Shown: in pieces, positions 1 through 7,908 of the stretch | How positions within the stretch are numbered: the first letter of the stretch is position 1 | How the letters are laid out: each line of letters starts with the position of its first letter | Assembly (NCBI GenBank): GCA_910577515.1 | Contig: CAJTLW010000004.1 | Location: 1-64,000, forward strand | Length of the DNA: 64,000 nt | Source of the DNA: an uncultured Vampirovibrio sp. | GTDB lineage: Bacteria > Cyanobacteriota > Vampirovibrionia > Gastranaerophilales > Gastranaerophilaceae | Direction: 5' to 3' | Program-made: the position numbers and the translations under genes | The notes under the pieces: generated by a model | Database searches by the model: none | What the model was told of the DNA's origin: nothing | What the model saw: the letters and a program-made list of their open reading frames with translations, nothing else

Positions 1-49
1 CTCTGGCCGCCGGAGACGCCGCCAGCAGTAAACTAATCAGCTTCTTCAT
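1..49 (-). CDS. 5' end of an unidentified, probably exported protein (partial)
   Basis: Reading leftwards from an ATG at 49, the sequence encodes M-K-K-L-I-S-L-L-L-A-A-S-P-A-A-R before the window ends. This is a typical start of a signal peptide: two lysines followed by a hydrophobic stretch. A strong AGGAGGAG ribosome site lies just upstream at 53-60. Codons are GC-rich (CTG, GCG, CCG), unlike nearly every other gene here, so this piece may come from a different genome. No function can be assigned. Confidence 0.4.
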   Translation of the reverse strand, partial: MKKLISLLLAASPAAR

Positions 50-209
50 GGGCTCCTCCTTGTGGGTATCCATACTTTTTCTTGAAAGAAAAAGTATCAA
101 AAAGGACTTTTTGCGCAAAACTCCGTTTTGCTTGTATGGCGGCTTTTTTCTGGAAAGCTTCAGGGCCGCGCGGCCGAATAGCCGCGCGGCCCGATAAAAG
201 GGTGAATGA
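50..209. other. GC-rich non-coding segment of foreign composition
   Basis: The stretch contains a hairpin-like run (ctttttcttgaaagaaaaag, 75-94) and GC-rich sequence including ccgcgcggc at 179 and 180s. Its composition differs from the AT-rich remainder. A 64-codon open frame on the minus strand (33-227) overlaps the better-supported start at 49 and is probably not a gene. The segment ends at an in-frame TGA (207-209) just before the truncated glycine-rich gene. Confidence 0.4.
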
Positions 210-1886
210 TTCGTTCTGATCGCTCAATCAGGGAGTAGCGGTGGATGTAGCGGTCGGGGTGAAGGTGAAGGCGATGGCAACATCGGCCTTATCAGCGGCC
301 ACCCAGGCAGTGGTGGGGGTGGAGGCGGCGGGGGTGGAGAGGGTGGAGGCGGTGGTGGTAGGGGCGGAAGAGCGCATGTTGATCAGGCTAGTGCAGGTGA
401 AAATGGGGCAAACTACAGTGCTTCAACAATATTTGGTGCAAATAATTGCAATGGCGGTGCAGGCATTTGGGCAAAAAACTACACATGCCCGACACAGGGC
501 GGGGACGGCAAACCCGGTGCTATAAGAATCACATATCTTGATTACGGCCCGGGCGGAAGCGGAGGCGGCTCAGGGCAAATGGTGCCTATACAGCCTATTC
601 ATGTGACACAGAATGAAGAACTTAATATTAAATTGGGAATAGGTGCTTCTGGAGGTAAAGCAGGACAAATAAATTTATCAGGCACTATTGTTGCCGCAGA
701 GCGTGGTAATGGCAGAGAGGGGAGCGAAAACTGGGATATAGAATCTGCCATATATAGAGACACAACCCGCATTTTAACTACAATCCCCGGTGGAAAAGTA
801 TATGGAGTTGGAACTTGCGGCGGTTCTCCAACAGGCCAAAGTTATGGCCTAAGCGGGGAGCCATTTTATGGATGCCAAGGTTGGATTACAGATGGTGTTA
901 CATATAACTACCTTAATAATAGTTACAGAACACTAGGATTTGTAACAAATTACGGCCATACAGCAGGCAACGGTACAACTTTAGGCAATATAATATATGC
1001 AAACAAAACAACAGGCGGCGATGGTGGCGCAACAACTGTTTTTGGAAAAACTATATGCTCAGGCGGCACCGGTGGAACAGCAGATAAGCCAAAAGGCGGG
1101 GATGCTTCAGGATACGGCGGCTGCGGGGGCGGAGGGGGCTACGGCCTTCACGACGGCGGTAGAGGCTCGGGCGGTTATGCAAGGTTATCCTGGAATATGT
1201 ATTGGGATACCGCATTAAACAGCGGTAAAGGGGATTATAAATACGCTGAAACCGGCGCAGGAGGCGGCGGAGCAAGTGGAAATACAATAACAGAAACCGT
1301 GCGTGTTAAAACAGGGCAAATAATAAAAATAAGAATAGGTGCAGGAGGAATTGGCGCTAAAGTTTCAAATAATACGATAATTCCTGCAACCGAGGGCGGT
1401 ATAACAATATTCGGGGATACTAATTTTATTGAAATTAAAGCAGGCGGAGGGGGAGGCGGAAAAAGCCCCGATGTTATCCAAAACGGCAATACCACAACGC
1501 TAATAAACGGAAAAGGCGGAGAACCTTCTAAAATATGCGATGTTGGTTCAAGCCATTATATCAACAATAAAAACAGATGCACTAAAGGTAAGCCTGGAAA
1601 TACTCCGGGTGATAACAATACAAGCCCTGCTATCGGAGGGTTTGGGGCAGATTATTCACTAAGCCTTAATAATAAAACATACAGAGGCACAGGAGGAGCA
1701 GGCGGCACACAATCAACAGAAATGAACAACAGCAAAGGTAAAACCCCTGAAAATGCGCATATTGCAGCAGGGGGAGGGGGCAGTGCGCTTCTTATATATA
1801 ACAAAATAGCAAACTTAAGCGAACTTAACCACCCGCAGGGGGGAAACGGCGCCCCCGGCAAAATAATATTGCAGCTGTGGGAATAA
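210..1886 (+). CDS. Glycine-rich surface/tail-like protein, 5'-truncated
   Basis: The frame is open from just after a TGA at 207-209, and the first ATG is not until 579, inside obviously coding glycine-rich sequence. The true 5' end is therefore missing. From 231 on, the protein alternates Gly-rich blocks (for example around 311-356, 1115-1145, 1258-1275 and 1441-1460) with short beta-like segments such as VKTGQIIKIRIGAGG near 1305-1350. It ends in GAPGKIILQLWE. That pattern is typical of glycine-rich domains of phage tail tips and bacterial surface proteins, often made with an N-terminal pilin-like or signal segment. No enzyme motif is visible. A terminator follows at 1920. Role at the cell surface is an inference. 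Confidence 0.75.
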   Translation, partial: FVLIAQSGSSGGCSGRGEGEGDGNIGLISGHPGSGGGGGGGGGEGGGGGGRGGRAHVDQASAGENGANYSASTIFGANNCNGGAGIWAKNYTCPTQGGDGKPGAIRITYLDYGPGGSGGGSGQMVPIQPIHVTQNEELNIKLGIGASGGKAGQINLSGTIVAAERGNGREGSENWDIESAIYRDTTRILTTIPGGKVYGVGTCGGSPTGQSYGLSGEPFYGCQGWITDGVTYNYLNNSYRTLGFVTNYGHTAGNGTTLGNIIYANKTTGGDGGATTVFGKTICSGGTGGTADKPKGGDASGYGGCGGGGGYGLHDGGRGSGGYARLSWNMYWDTALNSGKGDYKYAETGAGGGGASGNTITETVRVKTGQIIKIRIGAGGIGAKVSNNTIIPATEGGITIFGDTNFIEIKAGGGGGGKSPDVIQNGNTTTLINGKGGEPSKICDVGSSHYINNKNRCTKGKPGNTPGDNNTSPAIGGFGADYSLSLNNKTYRGTGGAGGTQSTEMNNSKGKTPENAHIAAGGGGSALLIYNKIANLSELNHPQGGNGAPGKIILQLWE

Positions 1887-1919
1887 ATTCATATTAAATT
1901 TGATAAACAACTTATTTTC

Positions 1920-1961
1920 GGGATATTCGTTTATTTTTAAACTTTGAGTATCCCTTTTTTT
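1920..1961 (+). terminator. Intrinsic terminator of the glycine-rich gene
   Basis: GGGATA (1920-1925) pairs with TATCCC (1949-1954), with further pairing inside the loop (TCGTTTA with TAAAC), followed by seven T. It lies 34 nt after the stop codon. Confidence 0.75.
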
Positions 1962-1965
1962 AATA

Positions 1966-2238
1966 TTAGAATACCATCTCTAAGAGTTGTTTTTCAACTT
2001 CTTTTATTTCATCAAAATTTTTAAATTTCAGCGCGCCTGTTATTCTTTTTTTCTTAATTAGCGTTTTAATACAATTATGGTCAGCACAAATATACATACT
2101 TCTGCCTAAAATTTTGGAATTCGGGTTTATATACAATTTTCCGTGATTCAAGGTGATTTTTATAAAATTTTTTCTATCCAAAATTTTGCCGCAGCCCTGA
2201 CATTTTCTTTCTATTATTTTTTGCCCATTATCAGCCAT
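1966..2238 (-). CDS. ylxR: YlxR/RnpM family RNA-binding protein
   Basis: A 90-residue basic protein with the YlxR (DUF448) signature: CQGC at 13-16, then GRSMYIC at 45-51 with a fourth Cys at 56, followed by a Lys-rich helix (IKKKRI). YlxR proteins are small RNA-binding proteins usually encoded between nusA and infB; one member is reported to bind RNase P RNA. Here the gene stands alone, with no translation-factor neighbours, between a terminator and a divergent diguanylate cyclase gene. The family call is confident; the exact cellular role is not settled by this sequence. Confidence 0.85.
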   Translation of the reverse strand: MADNGQKIIERKCQGCGKILDRKNFIKITLNHGKLYINPNSKILGRSMYICADHNCIKTLIKKKRITGALKFKNFDEIKEVEKQLLEMVF

Positions 2239-2312
2239 AAAATATGAAAATCCTATACAAATTGTATTTACTAGCGATTTATCTTATAATATTATAAAAA
2301 TAAAAAATACCA

Positions 2313-3938
2313 ATGAAAGAAATGACGGAAAATAATTACAGCCATTTAGAGAGCGCGGTGCATACGCTCAATAAAATGTTTGAAATAAACGCTATCGCAA
2401 GTCAGGCAGTTGATATTGAAGATTTAATTATCAAAATGTCTGATGCTATAAGTATTGCTTTAAACAACAAAAATATTTCTTTCTATTTATTTGAAAATAC
2501 GGTATTTAAAAGCGTTATCACCAATCAAAATACCAGAATGGATGAGTATTTTGAATATGAAAACGAGGCTTTCTGGTCTGTGATGAGCAGGGGCGAAATC
2601 ATTAAGACTACGAATGAAGCTCATCAGCAAATTTTTAATTCTTTCTGGCAAAATAACGGCCTTTCTGATTTAGAAGTTCAATATATCAGGGTATTTTTTG
2701 ATAAAGAAAAGAACATGCCTGTGTGCATTTGCTTCATAGGCAAGGATAACGATGACAAAACTGAAATAGATGCGGAAAATTTAAACTTTTTAAAAAAGAT
2801 TTTTGAATTTATGGAACCTGTAATTGTAAAATTGCTCCATAGAAAAGGGCAGGACGATAAAATTATAGAACTTCAAAAATCGCTTTATAATATTTCAATT
2901 CTTTATAATATTTCTCAGGCCGTAAACTTTATTGATGACCTTAAGAGGCTTTTACAGGTTATTTTAAGCAAGGCTCTTGTGACCTTAGATGCTGAAAAAG
3001 GGTCTTTGATGCTTTATGATTACACATCAAACTCTTTGCAAGTTAAGGTTGTATACGGTTTAGCAGACAAAAGAGTGGAAGAAAACATAAACAACGGGCT
3101 TATTCAATGTTCCCAAATTAAAGCAGGGGAAGGCGTTGCGGGTACTGTTTTCCTTGAAAAGAAAGCCATTATAACGAACTTAGGCTCTAATGACCCAAGG
3201 TTTGTAAACAAAGATTCGCTTCCAAATGTTCAATCTCTCCTTTGTGTTCCTTTGATTGCAAAGGGTGAAACTATTGGCGTTATCAATATTTCAAACAAGA
3301 AAAACAATAAACTTTTCAACCAAAAAGATTTAGAATTTATGACCTCATTATCAAATCAGGCGGCTATTGCCATTGATAATGCGAAATTATATGAACTTGC
3401 AACCAAAGACGGGCTTACAAAGCTTTATATTTCAAGACATTTTTATACATTGCTTGAAAATGAAATCAGAAGATGTTCAAGATATAAACACAAAATGTCT
3501 TTATTAATGCTTGATATTGATAATTTTAAACAAGTAAACGATACATACGGACACCTTATCGGCGACCAGATTTTAAGAGAATTATCAAATGAAATCTCGC
3601 AAACTGTTAGAAAAATTGATATTCCCGCAAGATACGGCGGAGAAGAATTTATTGTTATACTTCCTGAAACTACAAAAGAAGATGCCGTAATTATTGCAGA
3701 AAGGCTCAGGATAAATATTTCAAAGATAAAAGTCAAAGCCAAAGAAGATACGTATATTTCACCTACAACAAGCATCGGGGTTTGCCAGTATCCGATGGAT
3801 GGTGAAGAAGCTAAAACTCTTATCAATAGTGCAGATACGGCTTTATACCACTCTAAACATAACGGCAAAAATATTGTTTCTATATTTGATGAAACAGGCT
3901 GCAAGCTTATTCCAAGAGAAGAAGATAAAAAAGAATAA
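2313..3938 (+). CDS. Diguanylate cyclase with two GAF-like domains (GAF-GAF-GGDEF)
   Basis: The protein has 541 residues. Two sensory GAF-like regions (about 10-165 and 190-355) precede a C-terminal GGDEF domain (about 370-530). The catalytic loop is GGEEF at 442-446, and an RxxD product-inhibition site (R433, D436) lies five residues before it, so the enzyme should convert two GTP to cyclic-di-GMP and be feedback controlled. There is no signal peptide or membrane segment, so sensing is cytosolic. An alternative ATG lies three codons in (2322). TATAAT-like boxes at 2285 and 2293 give a short leader, and a clear terminator follows. The gene is monocistronic. Confidence 0.92.
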   Translation: MKEMTENNYSHLESAVHTLNKMFEINAIASQAVDIEDLIIKMSDAISIALNNKNISFYLFENTVFKSVITNQNTRMDEYFEYENEAFWSVMSRGEIIKTTNEAHQQIFNSFWQNNGLSDLEVQYIRVFFDKEKNMPVCICFIGKDNDDKTEIDAENLNFLKKIFEFMEPVIVKLLHRKGQDDKIIELQKSLYNISILYNISQAVNFIDDLKRLLQVILSKALVTLDAEKGSLMLYDYTSNSLQVKVVYGLADKRVEENINNGLIQCSQIKAGEGVAGTVFLEKKAIITNLGSNDPRFVNKDSLPNVQSLLCVPLIAKGETIGVINISNKKNNKLFNQKDLEFMTSLSNQAAIAIDNAKLYELATKDGLTKLYISRHFYTLLENEIRRCSRYKHKMSLLMLDIDNFKQVNDTYGHLIGDQILRELSNEISQTVRKIDIPARYGGEEFIVILPETTKEDAVIIAERLRINISKIKVKAKEDTYISPTTSIGVCQYPMDGEEAKTLINSADTALYHSKHNGKNIVSIFDETGCKLIPREEDKKE

Positions 3939-3942
3939 ATAG

Positions 3943-3977
3943 AAAAGGGCGGGGATATAATCAAACCGCCCTTTTTG
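3943..3977 (+). terminator. Intrinsic terminator of the diguanylate cyclase gene
   Basis: AAAAGGGCGG (3943-3952) pairs with CCGCCCTTTTT (3966-3976), directly after the stop codon and ending in a T run. Confidence 0.8.
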
Positions 3978-4018
3978 GTTCTGAAAATAGTCTAATTAAT
4001 GTGAACCAACCAAAACTT

Positions 4019-4327
4019 TTAAAGCATCACGCAATCATTTAAATAATTAATCACCTGCATCTTTTCTTCGTATAAATATCTTACAAAGTTTAGAAATTCA
4101 GGGGTTTTGCAAGACAAGGTTACAGTGATTTCAAAACCTTCAGAGCAAAACGGTTCATAATCATATACAACGTAATTATTGTATTTACTTCTCCATTCCT
4201 TTTTTTCAACTTTACAATGATATTCGCCCGCAAGGCATTCAAGCCAGGGAATGGTTTCTTTATTCACATTGTGGAACTCTAACAGGGCGAAATTTTCATT
4301 CTCTTGAAATCTTTTTTCAATTAGCAT
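4019..4327 (-). CDS. Conserved-looking small protein of unknown function
   Basis: A 102-residue soluble protein with a mixed alpha/beta feel, rich in Glu, Tyr and Trp (WLECLAGEYHCKVEKKEW at about 28-45). It has no signal peptide, membrane segment or recognised motif. A good ribosome site (AAGGGAGTG) precedes the ATG, which supports expression. It lies convergent to the diguanylate cyclase and upstream of a membrane-protein gene on the same strand, with about 100 bp between them. I do not recognise the family. Confidence 0.6.
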   Translation of the reverse strand: MLIEKRFQENENFALLEFHNVNKETIPWLECLAGEYHCKVEKKEWRSKYNNYVVYDYEPFCSEGFEITVTLSCKTPEFLNFVRYLYEEKMQVINYLNDCVML

Positions 4328-4407
4328 AAAGACACTCCCTTTTAAAATGTTTGTCTTAATAAAAGTTTATAAACTTTCAATGAATAAAAAAATATCTAAA
4401 AGGGTAA

Positions 4408-4426
4408 TTTAGTTTGCTAAACTAAA
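4408..4426 (-). terminator. AT-rich perfect hairpin between two minus-strand genes
   Basis: TTTAGTTT pairs with AAACTAAA around a 3-nt loop, immediately after the stop of the 4430-4798 gene. On the minus strand it is followed by a mixed T-rich stretch, so it could end that transcript; the U tract is weak. Confidence 0.4.
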
Positions 4427-4429
4427 AGG

Positions 4430-4798
4430 CTATTTTAATTTGAAAATAAGTTTTTTAAGAAGTCCGAAAGGAATGAGTTTTTTAAAATTTTTAGCTTTTC
4501 CAAGGTTTTTAAAATCCATAGACTTTACAAGAAGGATAAAATTTACAACATCTAAAACCAAAAGAATGGCTTGTTTTATTTTTTTAATATCCAACTTTTT
4601 TATATTACAAACGTGTTTATTAAAATTTTTTAAATTCAAGCGGACATTTTTAATTGTACAAAGTGTTTCTTTTGCTTGTTTATTTACATTTGAAAGACAG
4701 TTTCTAACCTTTTTTTCAAGGGTTCTAAGAGCAAAAATAATCACAAGGGCGATAATTAATTCAAATATAATTATTAAAATATAGCCAAATTCTATCAT
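4430..4798 (-). CDS. Small membrane-anchored protein of unknown function
   Basis: The protein has 122 residues. It opens with a hydrophobic helix (about residues 3-24, IIIFELIIALVIIF), followed by a long Lys/Asn-rich helical segment and a second hydrophobic patch (about 75-92). The opposite strand has an open frame of similar length, but the minus frame is preferred for its N-terminal membrane anchor and codon use. The gene is divergent from murT, with starts about 20 bp apart, so the two may share a promoter region. Function is unknown. Confidence 0.55.
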   Translation of the reverse strand: MIEFGYILIIIFELIIALVIIFALRTLEKKVRNCLSNVNKQAKETLCTIKNVRLNLKNFNKHVCNIKKLDIKKIKQAILLVLDVVNFILLVKSMDFKNLGKAKNFKKLIPFGLLKKLIFKLK

Positions 4799-4817
4799 TT
4801 TGATATTATAATTTATA

Positions 4818-6239
4818 TTGGATGAGTATTCTATACATAAGGTGGATTATTTTACTATCGTGTCAAATTTCAACAAAGCATTGAAAAATACTTATAATAT
4901 ATATTCTTTTCTCAAAAAATTTAATTTTGAGGGAACAAGTTTTCCTGGAAAAATTTTGAGGCAGAATTATAAAGATTTTTTGTCTGATGCAAGAGGATAT
5001 GCTGTTTCAGATTGTTTTGCAGTAACCGGAACAAACGGAAAAACCACCACTGCAGGAATTTTAGCCCAAATTTTAAGAGAAGCAGAACATTCTGTTATAC
5101 ATAACGAACTCGGTGCAAACATGCCAAACGGTATTGCAACAGCAGTTGCCCTAGGACTTTACAAGATTTTAAAAGATAATCCGCTTCAAAGGGTTGATAA
5201 TTATGTTATAGAATGCGATGAAGCATATCTTTCCACCCTATTTTCCGATATGAAATTTGAATATCTTCTGGTTACAAATTTATTCAGAGACCAATTAGAC
5301 AGATACGGTGAATTAAATACTACAAAGAAAAAGATTCAGGCTGGTATTGAATTAAATGAAGACTTAACTTTAATTTTAAATGCAGATGACCCGACATTAT
5401 CGGATATTGATGCAAAAATTTCAGGCGGGCCAAGAAAGAAAATATATTACGGCATAGAAAATATAAGCTTTGCAGGGTATGATAAACATTCAAAAAGCCC
5501 ATCCGAAATTATTCACTGTTCAAGATGCACCCTTCCTTTAAAATATGATAAGGTTTTTTATTCACAACTTGGAAAATGGTATTGCCCTTGCGGTAACAGA
5601 AGGGTTCAGCCGGATATTAAAGCAGATGTCAAAATGTTTCCAGACCATTTCTTTTTATACATTACATATAAAGAAAAATCTTACAACTTTAAGGTTAATC
5701 TTACAGGGCTTTACAATGCCTATAATGCGCTTGGTGCTATTGCCTGCGCTCTTATAAACGGTATAGAAAGACGTTTTATTGATAAAGCATTAGAAAACTA
5801 TAAGCCGGTATTTGGGCGTAATCAAAATATTTTCTTAAAAGATAAGCCTGCAACAGTATACCTCATTAAAAACCCTGTCGGCGCAAGTGAAGTTTTAAGA
5901 GGGTTGAAAAATATTGAACACACCCATATTTTAATTGCGATAAATGACAACTATGCAGATGGAAGAGATGTTTCATGGCTTTGGGATTCTGATTTTGAAA
6001 GCCTGAAAAACTTCAGGGGAAATTTCTATATAACAGGCACCCGCGCGGACGATATGGCGCTAAGGCTAAAATATGCAGGGTGCGACACAAGCCTTATGCT
6101 GATTGATTCCAACATAAGAAGATCGCTGGATGAAGCAACAGATAAAGTGCGCCCCGGTGAAAAACTTGTTATTTTATCAACATATACAGCACTTTTAAAA
6201 TTAACAAAATTATTTAAAAAAATGAAAAATAAACCTTAA
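4818..6239 (+). CDS. murT: MurT-type Mur ligase (lipid II isoglutaminyl synthase subunit)
   Basis: The protein has 473 residues. A Mur-ligase ATP-binding loop GTNGKT sits at about 71-76, followed by the central domain with GANMPNG and TNLFRDQLDRYGE. A Cys cluster (C234, C237, C256, C258) occupies the place of the MurT zinc ribbon, and a C-terminal DUF1727 domain carries NPVGASE. MurT works with the glutaminase GatD to amidate the D-Glu of lipid II; no gatD lies next to it here. The second Cys pair is C-x-C rather than C-x2-C, a mild oddity. The first in-frame start is a TTG five bases after a TATAAT (4807-4812); GTG codons at 4842 and 4860 are alternatives. Its stop overlaps the stop of the convergent gene. 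Confidence 0.88.
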   Translation: MDEYSIHKVDYFTIVSNFNKALKNTYNIYSFLKKFNFEGTSFPGKILRQNYKDFLSDARGYAVSDCFAVTGTNGKTTTAGILAQILREAEHSVIHNELGANMPNGIATAVALGLYKILKDNPLQRVDNYVIECDEAYLSTLFSDMKFEYLLVTNLFRDQLDRYGELNTTKKKIQAGIELNEDLTLILNADDPTLSDIDAKISGGPRKKIYYGIENISFAGYDKHSKSPSEIIHCSRCTLPLKYDKVFYSQLGKWYCPCGNRRVQPDIKADVKMFPDHFFLYITYKEKSYNFKVNLTGLYNAYNALGAIACALINGIERRFIDKALENYKPVFGRNQNIFLKDKPATVYLIKNPVGASEVLRGLKNIEHTHILIAINDNYADGRDVSWLWDSDFESLKNFRGNFYITGTRADDMALRLKYAGCDTSLMLIDSNIRRSLDEATDKVRPGEKLVILSTYTALLKLTKLFKKMKNKP

Positions 6240-6877
6240 GAAGCAGGGGTGGCTTGAGGAGTATTATTTGTTTCTGATGCTGGGGTATCCAAGGTTTCTG
6301 TATTTTGATTATTTTCAGTGTTTTCTGTATTTTCTAAGCTTTCTTGGGTTTCCACAGTTTCAGAGTTTTGTAAATCTACATTATTTCCTACATTATAGGT
6401 TTGGTTATCTTTAAAAATTCTTTCAATTTCTTCTTCGATATCCATTGTAGACATTGCAAGCATTAAGGTTTTATATGTAAATAATTCTGCTTCTTCAAAT
6501 GCTTTTTTAAAATTTGCATATACCATAGGGAAGCTTGTACCATATTTTGTAGAGTCATCTTTATCGGGGTAAAATGCTTCCACAAGTGTATTTAATCTGT
6601 CGTCATGGGATAGAATATAATCATCAAGTGCTTTTTTATTAAAGCCTTCAAATTCTGTTGTTCTTATTCTTGAAACAACAATTTCATAATATTTATGATA
6701 TTCTTCAGCTGTTTTATGTGCTGCAATATTCATATCGCTTTGGGTTTCAATCTGTTCATTTTGTTTTTCGGCTTCATTTGCAATTTGTTTTTCAACAAAC
6801 ATGCCGCCGTAAAAAAGTAGCCCTGAATATGCAAAAAATAACAATGTTAAGCATAAAGCTTTTATAAAATCTTTCAC
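6236..6877 (-). CDS. Membrane-anchored protein with Asn/Thr/Glu-rich tail, unknown function
   Basis: Starting from a GTG at 6877, which has AGAGGAAG about 8 nt upstream, the protein has 213 residues. An upstream ATG at 6943 is in frame but lacks a well-spaced ribosome site. A single hydrophobic helix (ALCLTLLFFAYSGLLFYGGMF) near the N-terminus anchors it. A helical region follows, then a low-complexity tail rich in Asn, Thr and Glu that ends in Pro/Ala/Ser. This layout suits an inner-membrane protein with an extended periplasmic tail. No family was recognised. Confidence 0.6.
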   Translation of the reverse strand: MKDFIKALCLTLLFFAYSGLLFYGGMFVEKQIANEAEKQNEQIETQSDMNIAAHKTAEEYHKYYEIVVSRIRTTEFEGFNKKALDDYILSHDDRLNTLVEAFYPDKDDSTKYGTSFPMVYANFKKAFEEAELFTYKTLMLAMSTMDIEEEIERIFKDNQTYNVGNNVDLQNSETVETQESLENTENTENNQNTETLDTPASETNNTPQATPAS

Positions 6878-6979
6878 TTTTATTCTTCCTCTTTTAAGGT
6901 TAATTCCACCAATAATACTTAAATATTTTACAAAAATATTCATAAACCATCAAGAAAATTCCTCTAAAAACAGGATATA

Positions 6980-7010
6980 AAAGAAAAAGGCTTGAATAAT
7001 ATCAAGCCTA
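6980..7010 (-). terminator. Intrinsic terminator of the 7042-7302 gene
   Basis: AGGCTTGA (6988-6995) pairs with TCAAGCCT (7002-7009). On the minus strand the stem is followed by TTTTTCTTTT. Confidence 0.75.
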
Positions 7011-7041
7011 AACTTTCATTTCACTTTATAGAGGAGGAATT

Positions 7042-7302
7042 TTATGATTGAATGTCTATATTTCTAATTTCATTATTGCCATTTACAATTGTACCTAATT
7101 GCATTGTCTGCATATTAATCCTGTTTATTTCAGCGTTAACATCTCCTGAAAATACATTTTCATTTGTTTTAAGATAATCTAAAACAGGCTCCCATAAAGC
7201 ACCCATGGCATGCTCTATTGTTTTTGCCGCGTTTTCCTTGGTCATTTTCTTATCGGGAATAACATTATACCCAAATGCTTTTATGTTAAATTCGCTTACC
7301 AT
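7042..7302 (-). CDS. Small soluble protein of unknown function
   Basis: An 86-residue protein with no Cys, signal peptide or membrane helix. Its middle (KTIEHAMGALWEPVLDYL) looks like an amphipathic helix. An AGGAG sits about 13 nt before the ATG, and a clean terminator follows the stop, so it is probably a single-gene transcript. No family recognised. Confidence 0.55.
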   Translation of the reverse strand: MVSEFNIKAFGYNVIPDKKMTKENAAKTIEHAMGALWEPVLDYLKTNENVFSGDVNAEINRINMQTMQLGTIVNGNNEIRNIDIQS

Positions 7303-7564
7303 AAACTTGATAGTCTCCTGTAAATCATCCTTGTAGTTTATATATCGTACCTAACCATCCTAAACTTTAATGATAGTCTTTTATTTGTAAAGAAAAATTT
7401 ACAAAATTTAAAAAAAACGATATAATTATCTAAGAAGAGCTGCCAGAATCTTTGAGAAAGTGAACGTAAAGTTTTGTTAATATTCAACAAGTTTATGACA
7501 CTTTTTATATTCAGGCATTTTATAAAATACGTGAAGGTTTAAAACCCAAAAAAATGAGGTTAGA

Positions 7565-7879
7565 ATGGATTTTAAAAATCTAAAGTTTGTAAAAACTATT
7601 AAAAATTTAAGCCCCAAATTAAGATGGTTTATGTTTAAGAGCATCCAGGATTATAAAATCGGCTCTAAATACATAGATTATCTAATTCCTGACGATAATA
7701 AGGGAATTGAAAAAGATAGCGAGCGGCTTGAAAATATGGTCAAAGAAACCCTTATTAAGGAATTCGGGCCAAATGTTAAAGATATGAAATCTTATAACCT
7801 TCTTGTGGATGCCGTTGTGCATAATTTAAAGAAAAAACAATTAAAAGGGCTTGATAGCGAATTAGAAGAAGATATCTAA
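7565..7879 (+). CDS. Small basic/acidic helical protein of unknown function
   Basis: The protein has 104 residues with a Lys-rich N-terminal half (LKFVKTIKNLSPKLRWFMFK) and a Glu-rich C-terminus (LDSELEEDI), all predicted helical and cytosolic. GAGGTTAG lies just before the ATG. The 260 bp upstream contain a possible TATAAT at about 7420 and no other gene. It ends about 30 bp before the heptosyltransferase gene, but that gene has its own promoter. Function is unknown. Confidence 0.6.
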   Translation: MDFKNLKFVKTIKNLSPKLRWFMFKSIQDYKIGSKYIDYLIPDDNKGIEKDSERLENMVKETLIKEFGPNVKDMKSYNLLVDAVVHNLKKKQLKGLDSELEEDI

Positions 7880-7895
7880 TAAGTCCGGTTTATAT

Positions 7896-7908
7896 TATAA
7901 TTTAGAGA
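7896..7908 (+). promoter_or_regulatory. -10 box placing transcription start at the heptosyltransferase ATG
   Basis: TATAAT at 7896-7901 is followed by only 7 nt before the ATG at 7909, with no Shine-Dalgarno between them. The spacing predicts a leaderless mRNA. Confidence 0.55.

Noticed and set aside
33..227. 64-codon minus-strand frame at the window start
   Set aside because: It overlaps the better start at 49 that has an AGGAGGAG site, crosses the composition junction, and has no recognisable motif.
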